A stretch of 64,000 nt of DNA from Micromonospora fulviviridis (GCF_014648395.1 NZ_BMRA01000001.1:500521-564520); one strand, 5' to 3'; positions 7,349-15,331 are shown, numbered from the stretch's first letter. Program-made: numbers and translations. The notes: generated by a model from the sequence alone, not told the origin.

Positions 7349-8674
7349 ATGGGCGCCGACCACACCCGTCCCGCTCCGTCCGCCCCACCGGGGGTACGGC
7401 GGATCCTGGTCGCGACGGTGGTGCCGCTCTTCCTGATCACCGTGGTCGCCGCGCTGGTGCTGTGGCCCAGGCAGGACCGGGAACCGACGGACGCCCCGGC
7501 GCTGCCCCGCTACCACGGCACGGTGACCCGGGTGGTGACCGAGCCCTGCCCACCGACACCGGAGGCGCCGGAGGGGAGCCCGGGCGGTTCCGCCGGGCCG
7601 TGCGGGACGGTGACCGTCGCCGCCGAACAGGGCCCGGACGCCGGCCGGCAGGTCGAGACGCCGGTGCCCTCCGGCCCCGGCGCGCCCCGGGTCGAGGTCG
7701 GCGACGAGGTGATCCTGGTCGAACTGACCGACCCGGCCGACCCGGCGGTGAAGAGCTACAACATCGCCGAGCACCAGCGCGGCACGCCGCTGGTCTGGCT
7801 GGCGGCGCTCTTCGCCGTGGCGATCGTGGCGTTCGGCCGCTGGCGCGGGCTCGCCGCGCTGGGCGGGCTGGTGGCGAGCTTCGCCATCCTGCTCGGCTTC
7901 GTGCTGCCCGGGATCGGCGCCGGCCAGCCGCCACTGCTGGTGGCGATCGTGGGCGCCGCGCTGATCATGTTCGTGGTGCTCTACCTGACCCACGGGATCA
8001 CCGCGCAGACCTCGGTGGCCGTGCTCGGCACGCTCGGCAGCCTGGTGCTCACCGGGGTGCTCGGCACCCTGGCCACGGCCGCCACCCACCTCACCGGCTT
8101 CGGCAGCGAGGACGCCACCACCCTGTCGATGTTCCAGGGCGACGTGGACCTGCACGGCCTGCTGCTGGCCGGCATCGTCATCGGCTCGCTGGGCGTGCTC
8201 GACGACGTCACGGTCACCCAGGCGGCCACGGTCACCGAGTTGGCCCACGCCAACCCCGCGCTGTCCCGCCGGCACCTCTACCGGGCGGCCACCCGGGTGG
8301 GCCGGGCGCACATCGCCTCCACGGTCAACACCATCGTGCTGGCGTACGCGGGCGCCTCGCTGCCGCTGCTGCTCCTGCTCGTCGCCGACTCCCGGCCGGT
8401 GAGCCAGATCCTCACCAGCGAGTTCCTGGCCCAGGAGATCGTCCGCAGCGCGGTGGCGACGCTCGGCCTGATCGCCGCCGTACCGCTGACCACCGGGCTG
8501 GCCGCGGTGGTCACCACGGCCGGGCGGCGCGGGACCACCGCGGACCCGGCGGATCCCCCCGCGCCGCCGCCGCCAACCGAGCGGGACGAGGCGCTGGAGG
8601 CGCTCGGCGGAGCGCCCGGGCCGCGCGCCGGCGGGTGGCCCGGCGGCGACAGGAACACGGAGGCCGCATGGTGA
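7349..8674 (+). CDS. YibE/F family membrane protein
   Basis: The 441-residue protein begins with a basic N-terminus and one membrane segment (RRILVATVVPLFLITVVAAL). An extracytoplasmic domain of about 130 residues follows (HGTVTRVVTEPC... onward, with VEVGDEVILVEL). The C-terminal half is packed with about seven membrane segments, including VFGRWRGLAALGG-like and LLLAGIVIGSLGVLDDVTVTQ motifs typical of YibE/F proteins (PF07907). The biological role of the family is unknown; some members are proposed to be transporters. I start at the ATG with a GGGAGAG ribosome-binding site rather than the open frame upstream. The tail is Pro/Ala-rich and cytoplasmic. The 261-bp stretch before it contains no other gene I can support. 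Confidence 0.82.
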   Translation: MGADHTRPAPSAPPGVRRILVATVVPLFLITVVAALVLWPRQDREPTDAPALPRYHGTVTRVVTEPCPPTPEAPEGSPGGSAGPCGTVTVAAEQGPDAGRQVETPVPSGPGAPRVEVGDEVILVELTDPADPAVKSYNIAEHQRGTPLVWLAALFAVAIVAFGRWRGLAALGGLVASFAILLGFVLPGIGAGQPPLLVAIVGAALIMFVVLYLTHGITAQTSVAVLGTLGSLVLTGVLGTLATAATHLTGFGSEDATTLSMFQGDVDLHGLLLAGIVIGSLGVLDDVTVTQAATVTELAHANPALSRRHLYRAATRVGRAHIASTVNTIVLAYAGASLPLLLLLVADSRPVSQILTSEFLAQEIVRSAVATLGLIAAVPLTTGLAAVVTTAGRRGTTADPADPPAPPPPTERDEALEALGGAPGPRAGGWPGGDRNTEAAW

Positions 8675-8833
8675 CACTCCGCAGCGTGACGCCCGGTTCC
8701 AAACGCGATCCTGGTCACGCTGGGCGAGGACGAAATCTCGCTATTGGTCGGCTTCCGGACGTAGAACCCCGGCAGGACTCTCGGGTAACCTCGCTGCCGG
8801 TCACCGCCGAAGGCGCGCACCGGCGCCAGCGGT

Positions 8834-8946
8834 GCCGCCGCCCAATCGCCCGCGGGCGAACCGGGGAACCAGGTACATGGGGTGAATCCGCGCGAGCGGT
8901 AGGGGCCACTTCCGTCCCGAACCCGTCAGCTAACCCGGTCGGCGGC
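8834..8946 (+). ncRNA. ydaO-type cyclic di-AMP riboswitch
   Basis: The leader contains the conserved ydaO/yuaA class signatures in order: ACCGGGGAACC, GGGGTGAATCCG, a variable arm, GTAGGGGCCACTTCC, then CCCGAACCCGTCAGCTAACC. A 7-bp P1 stem closes the element (GCCGCCG at 8834-8840 with CGGCGGC at 8940-8946). In actinobacteria this class binds cyclic di-AMP and usually lowers expression of secreted cell-wall hydrolases such as rpfA. Here it precedes a secreted protein gene, and the GGAAGGG ribosome-binding site starts only five bases after P1. I see no separate terminator hairpin, so translational control or an overlapping structure is possible. Confidence 0.88.
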
Positions 8947-8963
8947 CGACGGAAGGGAACACT

Positions 8964-9983
8964 GTGACGGCACCCCTGCGGCGCTGGCTGACCCCCGTGG
9001 TGGCCGTTGTGGCCGCGCTCACCGTGCTGGTGGGGCCGACCCCGGCGACGGCCGCGCCGAGCACCCCCACCCCCTCGGGGCACTCCGAGGACGACGACGA
9101 CCCCCTCATCACCGAGGCCATCGACACCGCCAACCGGGCCTACCTCCAGGCCAAGGCGAAGCTGGACAAGTCGCGCAAGCGCCAGCTCCAGCTCGCCCTC
9201 GAGGTGAAGGCGGCGCAGAGCGAACTCGACGCGCTCAGCCCGCAGGTGGCCCAGATGGCCGCGCAGTCCTACCGGACCGGTCGGATGGGCGCCATGGCCA
9301 TGCTGCTGGACAGCAACACGCCCGACTCGTTCGTCCGGAGGGCGGCCGCCCTCGACGAGCTGAACCTGATGAACGCGCAGAAGCTCGCCGCCATCAACGC
9401 CGCGAAGAACCGCGCCGAGCAGGCCAAGATCGCGCTCGACGTCGAGGTGCGCGAGCAGGAGAAGCAGAAGAACGCGATGGCCCGCGAGAAGGCCGAGACG
9501 GAGAAGGCGCTGCAGCTGGTCGGTGGAATCGGCTTCACCGGCGGCCTGGTCTCGGCCACCTCGCCGGTCGCCCGCATCGGCCCCGGCCGGACCTCCGACG
9601 GCGACTGGAAGCCGGAGTCGTGCAGCGAGAACGACCCGACCACCTCGGGCTGCATCACGCCGCGCACGCTGCACGCGTACAAGGAGGTGAAGCGGGCCGG
9701 CTTCAACCGCTTCGTGGGCTGCTACCGCCCGGGCGGGCCGTGGGAGCATCCCAAGGGCCGGGCCTGTGACTGGTCGCTGCAGAACAGCGGCTTCTCCCCG
9801 TGGCGGACCAAGGACCAGCGGATGTACGGCAACAACGTCGCCGCCTTCCTCATCCGCAACGCCGACCGGCTGGGCATCTACTACGTGATCTGGAACCGGC
9901 AGATCTGGTTCCCGGCCACCGGCTGGAAGTCCTACAGCGGCCCTTCCAACCACACCGACCACGTGCACATGTCGCTGCTCTGA
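8964..9983 (+). CDS. Secreted coiled-coil protein with ARB_07466-type C-terminal domain
   Basis: A 339-residue exported protein. The signal peptide spans about residues 1-32 and ends near ATAAPS. Residues 50-190 form a long charged coiled coil (LDKSRKRQLQLALEVKAAQS and ALDVEVREQEKQKNAMAREK), like the N-terminus of NlpC/P60 and RipA-type hydrolases. The C-terminal part from about 225 has CITPRTLHAYKEVKR, HPKGRACDWSL and DHVHMSLL, matching the ARB_07466-like domain. That domain has D-x-H-type conserved residues reminiscent of peptidoglycan peptidases, but its activity is not established. The GTG start follows GGAAGGG. The c-di-AMP riboswitch in its leader ties it to cell-wall or osmotic control. 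Confidence 0.85.
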   Translation: MTAPLRRWLTPVVAVVAALTVLVGPTPATAAPSTPTPSGHSEDDDDPLITEAIDTANRAYLQAKAKLDKSRKRQLQLALEVKAAQSELDALSPQVAQMAAQSYRTGRMGAMAMLLDSNTPDSFVRRAAALDELNLMNAQKLAAINAAKNRAEQAKIALDVEVREQEKQKNAMAREKAETEKALQLVGGIGFTGGLVSATSPVARIGPGRTSDGDWKPESCSENDPTTSGCITPRTLHAYKEVKRAGFNRFVGCYRPGGPWEHPKGRACDWSLQNSGFSPWRTKDQRMYGNNVAAFLIRNADRLGIYYVIWNRQIWFPATGWKSYSGPSNHTDHVHMSLL

Positions 9984-9996
9984 CGACGTACGCCGA

Positions 9997-10029
9997 GAGG
10001 GGCCGGTCCGCGACGCGGGCCGGCCCCTC
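9997..10029. terminator. Bidirectional hairpin between convergent genes
   Basis: A perfect 10-bp stem (GAGGGGCCGG / CCGGCCCCTC, 13-nt loop) lies between the stop of the secreted protein gene and the stop of the convergent carbonic anhydrase gene, so it can serve both. Confidence 0.7.
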
Positions 10030-10046
10030 GACGTTCGGCGGGTCGG

Positions 10047-10715
10047 TCAGCCGGCGAGCGCCGGGTCGGCCGGCGTGGCCGGGGCGGGCACCGGCGTGAC
10101 CGGCGCGGTGGCCGGGATCTGGGCCACGGTGCGCGCCTCGCCGGCGCTGAGCCGGTAGGACATGCCGACGATCGTGCACTTGCCGGCGGACACCTGCTCG
10201 GCGAGCACGGCGGACCGGGCCACCAGGGCCTCCACGGTCTGCGCGATGTGGATGTCGATGATGGCGTCGAGATCCTCGATGCCGTCCCGGCCGGCCCGGA
10301 GCAGGCTGGGCGCGACGGCGTCCACCACCGCGCCGAGGTGCCCGGACGGCGAGGTGCCGGTGCGGACCGCCTCCCGGGCGGCCTGGACCGCGCCGCACGA
10401 GTCGTGGCCGAGCACCACCACGAGCGGGGTGCCCAGCACGGTCACCGCGTACTCGACGCTGCCGAGCACCTCGGGGCCGGCGGTGTGACCGGCGGTGCGG
10501 ACCACGAAGAGGTCACCGAGGCCGCGGTCAAAGATGATCTCGGCGGCGAGCCGGGAGTCGGAGCAGCCGACGATCACGGCGAACGGGTGCTGCCCGTCGG
10601 CGACCGCCGCCCGGTGTCCGGCGTCCTGATTGGGATGGCGCGGGACACCGGTGACGAACCGCTGGTTACCGGCGTGGAGCTCGGCGAGCGCCTGTTCGGG
10701 AGTGATCGGCGACAT
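10047..10715 (-). CDS. Beta-class carbonic anhydrase
   Basis: A 222-residue cytoplasmic zinc enzyme that interconverts CO2 and bicarbonate. The zinc ligands of the beta class are visible: Cys51 in GCSDSR, His104 and Cys107 in LGHDSCGAV. The catalytic Asp53/Arg55 pair is in the same first motif. The fold continues through FVVRTAGHTAG and a C-terminal GMSYRLSAGEARTVA segment. The last 25 residues are an Ala/Pro/Thr-rich tail beyond the usual domain end. The ATG start is followed by MSPITPEQALAEL. It is divergent from a winged-helix gene with 219 bp between them, which hold AT-richer sequence and a repeated ATACG (10827 and 10838). Confidence 0.9.
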   Translation of the reverse strand: MSPITPEQALAELHAGNQRFVTGVPRHPNQDAGHRAAVADGQHPFAVIVGCSDSRLAAEIIFDRGLGDLFVVRTAGHTAGPEVLGSVEYAVTVLGTPLVVVLGHDSCGAVQAAREAVRTGTSPSGHLGAVVDAVAPSLLRAGRDGIEDLDAIIDIHIAQTVEALVARSAVLAEQVSAGKCTIVGMSYRLSAGEARTVAQIPATAPVTPVPAPATPADPALAG

Positions 10716-10934
10716 CCATCCTCACCTCGTCCTCGGGCGAAAACGACCTGGTCAGGCCGGCCGACGACGGAGGCGGCCTCGGGCACAACGGTCACACGCA
10801 GTCCAAGGCACGTCAAGATTTACGTGATACGCATTTCATACGTTGACCCGCCCCTTGACGGCGGCGCCGGCGCCCGCCCGCCCTGCACCCGCAGGGCCGG
10901 GCCAGGACCGACGGACGCGGGAAAGGGCCATACG

Positions 10935-11276
10935 ATGACGACCATGGCGACGACACCACGCGAGAACGGGAGCGGCCGGAACTGGACCTTCCTCACCAAC
11001 CACGGGCACGTGCTGCTCGCCATCGCTCGCAACCCCACGGCGCGGTTGCGGGACGTGGCCGACGAGGTGGGAGTGACCGAGCGGGCCGCCCAGGCGATCG
11101 TCGCCGACCTGGAGGCCGGTGGCTACCTCCATCGCACCCGGGTGGGCCGGCGCAACGAGTACACGATCAACCCGAGCGGGCACTTCCGGCACCCGGCCGA
11201 GGCCGACCAGCAGGTGGGCGCCCTGCTCGCCCTCTTCACCACCGACCCGGCCGCGGAGCCGGCGACCGAGGGCTGA
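10935..11276 (+). CDS. Winged-helix DNA-binding protein (MarR/ArsR-like)
   Basis: The 113-residue protein is essentially one winged-helix domain. It has HVLLAIARNPTARLRDVADE (first helices), VGVTERAAQAIVADLEAGGY (recognition helix) and LHRTRVGRRNEYTIN (the wing), then a short HFRHPAEADQQVGALLALF helix that could dimerise. No ligand-binding domain is visible. Proteins of this kind act as compact transcriptional repressors. The ATG is preceded by GGAAAGGG. The divergent carbonic anhydrase gene is the obvious candidate target, but this is inference. Alternative ATG four codons later (MATTPRE) cannot be excluded. Confidence 0.8.
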   Translation: MTTMATTPRENGSGRNWTFLTNHGHVLLAIARNPTARLRDVADEVGVTERAAQAIVADLEAGGYLHRTRVGRRNEYTINPSGHFRHPAEADQQVGALLALFTTDPAAEPATEG

Positions 11277-11335
11277 CCGCCTCCCCGCGGATGCCCGTCA
11301 CCGCACGGACGGCGCGGCGACGGTAATCTCACCGC

Positions 11336-12577
11336 GTGCGCGACAGCTTGCGGCCGGACGGGACGACGGAGCGCGTCCGTACCGGGCACCGGATCCGATC
11401 CGTCCTCTTCGGAGCGACGGTGGCCACCCTGCTCGGCGGCGTGCTGGCGGTGCCGACGCCCGCCGCGGCGGCTCCGAAGTGCGACAGCCCAGCCGGCGGC
11501 CCCGCCCCGGCCGCGGCGCCCTGGGCGCTGAACCGGCTCGACCCGGCCGCGGCCTGGCGGGTCACCAAGGGCCAGGGCGTCACCGTCGCGGTCATCGACT
11601 CCGGCGTCTCGCCCGCCCACCCGCTGCTGCGCGGCCGGGTGCTGTCCGGTGAGGACTTCAACCAGCTCGCCAAGCTCCACGGCCAGTGCGACCTGGTCGG
11701 CCACGGCACCCTGATCGCCGGCATCATCGCGGGGCGCGAGGGCACGGGCGCGCCGTACACCGGGATCGCGCCGGAGGCCCGGATCCTGCCGGTCCGCGTG
11801 CTCGCCGACAACCAGCGGGCCTTCGACGAGTCCATCCCGGCCGAGATCGGTCGGGCCATCCGGTGGGCGGTCGACCACGACGCCGACGTGATCAACCTCT
11901 CGCTGGTCACCCTCGACGACCCGGCGCTCAAGGCGGCCGTCGACTACGCCCTCGGCAAGGGCGTGATCCTTGTGGCCGCCGCCGGCAACCGGCAGGAGAA
12001 CCAGCAGGACCAGCCGGCGTACCCGGCCGCGTACCCGGGGGTCATCGCGGTGGCCGGGGTGGACGAGAACGGCGGGCACGTCGGCAGTTCGGTCACCGGC
12101 GACTATGTGGACATCGCCGCGCCCGGGCTGAACATCGTAGGCCCCGCCCCGCAGGGCGACGGCTACCGGGCCGAGCCGCAGGGCGGCACCAGCTTCGCCA
12201 CCGCGTACGTCTCCGGTGCCGCCGCGCTGGTGCGGGCGGCGCACCCGGACATCACCCCGAAGGACGTCGCGTTCCGGCTCACCCGCACCGCCGACAACCC
12301 GCCCGACGGGCACAACGCACTGGTCGGCTACGGGGTGGTCAACCCCTACCGGGCGGTGACCAGCCTGCTGGGCACCCGCAGCGACGCGCCGCTGGGCGCG
12401 ATGCCGGCGCCGGCGCCGCACACCGATCCGCTGGCCTGGCAGCGCACCGTGGCGATCTGGGCGGCCGCGATCGGCGCGGTGCTGGCGGGGGTCCTGCTGG
12501 CGCTGCGGCCGATCCTGGTCCGGGGCCGGCGGCGTGGCTGGCGCCCGGGCCGCCGGACCGCGCCGCAGGACGCCTGA
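11336..12577 (+). CDS. mycP: Mycosin, T7SS-associated subtilisin-like serine protease
   Basis: A 413-residue membrane-anchored protease of the type VII secretion system. A signal peptide (about residues 15-46, ending PAAAAPK) precedes the subtilisin domain, whose triad is intact: Asp88 in VIDSG, His123 in GHGT and Ser286 in GGTSFATA. Oxyanion Asn lies in AAAGN. A C-terminal membrane helix (about residues 368-390) and a basic cytoplasmic tail follow, as expected for mycosins. In mycobacteria MycP caps the EccBCDE pore on the outer face and is needed for its stability. The GTG start has a weak upstream ribosome-binding site. It is the leftmost gene of the main T7SS locus and converges on the WXG100 genes. 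Confidence 0.93.
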   Translation: MRDSLRPDGTTERVRTGHRIRSVLFGATVATLLGGVLAVPTPAAAAPKCDSPAGGPAPAAAPWALNRLDPAAAWRVTKGQGVTVAVIDSGVSPAHPLLRGRVLSGEDFNQLAKLHGQCDLVGHGTLIAGIIAGREGTGAPYTGIAPEARILPVRVLADNQRAFDESIPAEIGRAIRWAVDHDADVINLSLVTLDDPALKAAVDYALGKGVILVAAAGNRQENQQDQPAYPAAYPGVIAVAGVDENGGHVGSSVTGDYVDIAAPGLNIVGPAPQGDGYRAEPQGGTSFATAYVSGAAALVRAAHPDITPKDVAFRLTRTADNPPDGHNALVGYGVVNPYRAVTSLLGTRSDAPLGAMPAPAPHTDPLAWQRTVAIWAAAIGAVLAGVLLALRPILVRGRRRGWRPGRRTAPQDA

Positions 12578-12683
12578 CCCGTGCCGGCGCAGGGAGCCGG
12601 GCCGGCGCCGCACCCGGCCCGGAAAAGCACCACGGCCCCGACCCCGGCGTGAGCCGGAGCGGAGCCGCAGCGGTTCGGTCGGG

Positions 12684-12962
12684 TCAGCCCCAGACCTTGG
12701 AGTTGCTCATCTCGGTGGTCATGTAGTTCTCGCGCGCGATGCCCACCGCTCCGCCGATCTCGTTCAGGACCTTGTTGATGTCCCGCACGGCGGCGTCCCA
12801 CTGAGCCTGGTGCTGCTCGTAGGCGACGCGGTCCTGACCCTCCCACTCGAGCTTGGTCAGCATCGAGCGAAGCGTGTCCAGCTTCTCGTCGATGGTCCGC
12901 GAGATGGCCTGCATCTGCTGGTTGCTGCTCTCGAGGACAGCGTAGTCAACCTTGATGCTCAT
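12684..12962 (-). CDS. WXG100 family T7SS substrate (ESAT-6-like)
   Basis: A 92-residue helical hairpin. The first helix (MSIKVDYAVLESSNQQMQAI) and second (HQAQWDAAVRDINKVLNEIG) flank the turn motif LEWEGQDR, which supplies the W-x-G signature (Trp-Glu-Gly). Near the C-terminus NYMTTE fits the YxxxD/E secretion signal recognised by EccC. No signal peptide is present. It should pair with the WXG100 protein encoded just upstream as an EsxA/EsxB-like heterodimer. Start at MSIKV, which has a GGAGGAAT-type site; the longer frame upstream overlaps the neighbouring gene's end. Confidence 0.9.
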   Translation of the reverse strand: MSIKVDYAVLESSNQQMQAISRTIDEKLDTLRSMLTKLEWEGQDRVAYEQHQAQWDAAVRDINKVLNEIGGAVGIARENYMTTEMSNSKVWG

Positions 12963-12990
12963 CGATTCCTCCTCTGCCTGTCTTCGCGGA

Positions 12991-13299
12991 TCACGGGTTG
13001 AGAGCAGAGTGGAACTTGTCCAGCATCTGCTGCTGCTCTTCGTCGTTGACCTGGTGCGTCGTGCCGGACTTGTCAAGCAGGTCCGCGATGTTGTCCATCG
13101 CCGTGAGCAGCTTGTTCGTGTCCTCGTTCCAACGCAGCATCAGGTTCTGGAAACCCGTGGACGCCCCGCCCTTCCAGGCCATGGCCAGGTCGTCGACGAC
13201 ATTCCACAGCTTCTTCAGCTCACCGTCGACGTCGCTGCGCGTGGACCGCACGTCACTCGCGGCGGTGTGCAGAGTCGCTGCACTGACCTCGAACGCCAT
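12991..13299 (-). CDS. WXG100 family T7SS substrate (CFP-10-like)
   Basis: A 102-residue helical protein with WKG in the turn (AMAWKGGAST) between two long helices. It starts MAFEVSAATLHTAASDV, a frequent opening of CFP-10-like partners, and ends with an acidic, flexible tail (DEEQQQMLDKFHSALNP). It lies 28 bp upstream of the second WXG100 gene on the same strand, so the two are almost certainly co-transcribed and form the canonical substrate dimer of this T7SS. The ATG is preceded by GGAAGGG. The 203 bp upstream contain no gene I can support and probably hold the promoter of the pair. Confidence 0.9.
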   Translation of the reverse strand: MAFEVSAATLHTAASDVRSTRSDVDGELKKLWNVVDDLAMAWKGGASTGFQNLMLRWNEDTNKLLTAMDNIADLLDKSGTTHQVNDEEQQQMLDKFHSALNP

Positions 13300-13502
13300 G
13301 CTTCACACCCTTCCGTCATCTCTGTGGCGGCGGATCCGCCGCGCCCCTCCCCCGCGGCAAGGCGTACACACCCCACCGACGGACACTTCAACCGAACCGT
13401 AGCGGACGACGTCCAATCCGCGCAGCCCTGCATCCCCATGGCGCACAACGCCGCCCGGCGTCAGACCGTACGACGTGGACAGTCGCGGGCGCCAGTGGCG
13501 GC

Positions 13503-13760
13503 TCAGGACGGCCGCCGGTACGACCTCACGTGCATCGCCGCGCCGAAGACCAGCACGACGACCAGCAGCGCCACGAACAGCCAGAGCACCGGCCTGTCGA
13601 GCGCACGGTCGAGCACCACCGGGATCAGCGCGGCGACCCCGGTGAGCAAGACCACCTCGCTGGCCCGCTTCGCCCACGTGGCGCGGGACAACTGGGCGAC
13701 CAGCGCCAGCCCGATGAAGGCCGGCACGGTCACCAGGAAGTACACGAAGAGCACCAGCAC
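13503..13760 (-). CDS. Small three-helix membrane protein next to a T7SS effector-like gene
   Basis: An 85-residue, strongly hydrophobic protein. Membrane segments are visible at about residues 2-23 (FVYFLVTVPAFIGLALVAQL), 34-50 (VVLLTGVAALIPVVL) and 57-76 (PVLWLFVALLVVVLVFGAAM), followed by a short basic tail (HVRSYRRPS). The start is GTG. It lies 16 bp downstream of the 241-residue effector-like gene on the same strand. No family is recognised. Its place relative to that gene is the same as the place of the putative immunity gene in the first 2 kb relative to its toxin. A role as membrane immunity protein is therefore possible but unproven. Confidence 0.72.
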   Translation of the reverse strand: MLVLFVYFLVTVPAFIGLALVAQLSRATWAKRASEVVLLTGVAALIPVVLDRALDRPVLWLFVALLVVVLVFGAAMHVRSYRRPS

Positions 13761-13776
13761 CCCGGGACCCCTTCCC

Positions 13777-14502
13777 TCACTGGTAGAACTTGGAGTCCTG
13801 CACCCAGTCGATTTTGATGTCCTTGATGTCCGGGTCCTGGCCGGTGGCCGCCCAGCCCGGGCGGGAATCCGACACGAAGGCGAACCGGTCGTTGCCCTGG
13901 AAGCCGGCCATGACGGCCGAGAACACCGCGCTGATGTCGCCGAAGACCAGCGCCAGGATCGCCGCGCTCGCCACCATCCCGGCCACGCCGATGGCCTCCG
14001 CGATGGGCGCGGTCGGCGGGAACGCCTGGAGGGCCACCGACGCGATCACCGCGATCAGGATCGGGATGAGCGCGTCGACCAGCGCGTTCACCGCGTCGTT
14101 GAAGGCGTCCCGGGCGGAGGTGAGGGTGTCCTTGTTGGCGTTGAACGCCTCGGCCAGCGAGTTGATCTCAGCCCCGAGCTTGCGGAGGAAGAGGTCGAAC
14201 GCGTCCCGGTCGTCGAAGTCCCACTCCGTGTCCGACGGCGGGACCTGCTCCAGCGCCGCGCCGAACTGGTCGCCGCCGAGCAGCCGCGCCGCGTCGCCCC
14301 ACTCCTTGATGGACTTGTTGACCTCGTCGTTGTCGAACGTCTCCAGGTAGGCGATGGCGGCACCCAGCGCCCCGGCGAAGACCAGCCACATCCAGTTGGC
14401 CCGGGCCGCCGGCAGCAGGCCGCGCACCGGCGCCGTCGCGGCGGCGACCGTGTGCGTGCCGGTCACCGTGCCGGCCGCGTTGGCGATCAGGATCTCCGAC
14501 AT
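13777..14502 (-). CDS. Hydrophobic T7SS effector-like protein
   Basis: The 241-residue protein has no classical signal peptide. A hydrophobic segment lies near residues 37-53 (MWLVFAGALGAAIAYLETF). A helical middle part follows (LRKLGAEINSLAEAFNANKD), then a long hydrophobic region at about 140-205 (LVDALIPILIAVIASVALQA and IGVAGMVASAAILALVFG). A polar C-terminal stretch ends VQDSKFYQ. Its position after a YbaB-like and a small helical gene mirrors the EndoU effector N-domain in the first 2 kb. It could be a membrane-inserting effector or a structural accessory. The ATG follows GGGGGGAACAGCTG. No enzymatic motif is visible. Confidence 0.7.
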   Translation of the reverse strand: MSEILIANAAGTVTGTHTVAAATAPVRGLLPAARANWMWLVFAGALGAAIAYLETFDNDEVNKSIKEWGDAARLLGGDQFGAALEQVPPSDTEWDFDDRDAFDLFLRKLGAEINSLAEAFNANKDTLTSARDAFNDAVNALVDALIPILIAVIASVALQAFPPTAPIAEAIGVAGMVASAAILALVFGDISAVFSAVMAGFQGNDRFAFVSDSRPGWAATGQDPDIKDIKIDWVQDSKFYQ

Positions 14503-14533
14503 CAGCTGTTCCCCCCGTCGCGCACCGGGCCGG

Positions 14534-14827
14534 TCACTTGACCACCCAGGGCTGATCCGACTTCTCCCAGTTCTTGGCGGTCTGCTCCAGCTGTGCGGCC
14601 GCCCTGTGCAGGTGCTCGATGCCGGTCTTGACGTTGTTCAGGTGACCGTCCACAGAGGCGTTGTGCGCCTGCACGGTCGCCCCGCCGAAGATGGTCAGCG
14701 CGCCGTCCGGCAGCTTCACGCTCTCCAGCAGCGTCTGCACGTTGCGCAGGTACTGGATCGGGCCGTCCGGCGCGTCGAGCTTCTTGCTCGCCTTGCGGAT
14801 CGCGTCGACGTCGACCTTGTTCGCCAC
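14534..14827 (-). CDS. Small helical T7SS-associated protein (EspC/WXG100-like)
   Basis: A 97-residue, soluble, two-helix protein: DVDAIRKASKKLDAPDGPIQ, then LRNVQTLLESV, a glycine-containing turn around IFGGATVQAHNASV, and a second helix (VKTGIEHLHRAAAQLEQTAK). The Gly-Gly turn flanked by long helices matches the general hairpin design of T7SS substrates, without the tryptophan of WXG. The tail WEKSDQPWVVK is short. GTG start with a strong GGGAGGAG site. It sits between the YbaB-like gene and the hydrophobic effector-like gene and could chaperone the latter. It may belong to the EspC-like type VII secretion target group; this is a fold-level guess. Confidence 0.72.
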   Translation of the reverse strand: MANKVDVDAIRKASKKLDAPDGPIQYLRNVQTLLESVKLPDGALTIFGGATVQAHNASVDGHLNNVKTGIEHLHRAAAQLEQTAKNWEKSDQPWVVK

Positions 14828-14843
14828 CGCGTCTCCTCCCTGG

Positions 14844-15263
14844 TCAGCGGCGCAGGCCGCGGGTCGGGTCGGTCAGGTCCACCCCGAACTCCCGGAACCA
14901 GTCCTCCGGGGTGAGGTTGCCCGCCTGCGCCCGGCGGACCAGGTCCGAGCCGCCGAGCATGTCGGTCATCAGCTCCTGCTGCCGCTCCGCGAAGGAGGCG
15001 TACGCCGCGTCGATGGCGGCCTGGAGCGCCTCGGCCAGGGTGTAGCTGTCCAGCCGCATCGCTCGGGCGTTGATGTCGATGCCACCGACCTTCATGTCAC
15101 CGTCGACGGTCACCCGGACCAGGCCGTCCGGGCTCTCCCCGGTCACGCGCAGTTCGGCGCGCTGCTGCTGGAACTCCGCCAGCCGGCGCTGCTGCTCCTG
15201 CGCCTGGCGCAGCAGGTTCTCCACGGCGCCGCCGGCGCCGCCGTAACCCCACGAGGTGCTCAC
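14844..15263 (-). CDS. YbaB/EbfC-like protein beside eccC
   Basis: A 139-residue relative of YbaB/EbfC. An N-terminal coiled helix rich in Gln and Arg (LLRQAQEQQRRLAEFQQQRA) leads to the beta core DGLVRVTVDGDMKVGGIDI and a second helix (YTLAEALQAAIDAAYASFAE), then an extra C-terminal part ending DPTRGLRR. It shares core sequence style and length with the YbaB-like gene near the left edge of the window. It lies 68 bp after the eccC stop on the same strand, so it may be transcribed with eccC or from its own promoter. In T7SS loci the function of these proteins is unknown; helix-rich partners encoded next to it suggest an adaptor role. Confidence 0.8.
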   Translation of the reverse strand: MSTSWGYGGAGGAVENLLRQAQEQQRRLAEFQQQRAELRVTGESPDGLVRVTVDGDMKVGGIDINARAMRLDSYTLAEALQAAIDAAYASFAERQQELMTDMLGGSDLVRRAQAGNLTPEDWFREFGVDLTDPTRGLRR

Positions 15264-15331
15264 GACTGTCCTCTCCTCACACTGACGGTCGGGCCGACGC
15301 TACCGGACCCGTTCACGCGGCGTCCGCCCCG

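Noticed and set aside
12597..12622. Hairpin CCGGGCCG/CGGCCCGG between mycP and the WXG100 gene as a terminator
   Set aside because: The stem is only 8 bp and is followed by an A-run on the mycP strand, so support is too weak to list.
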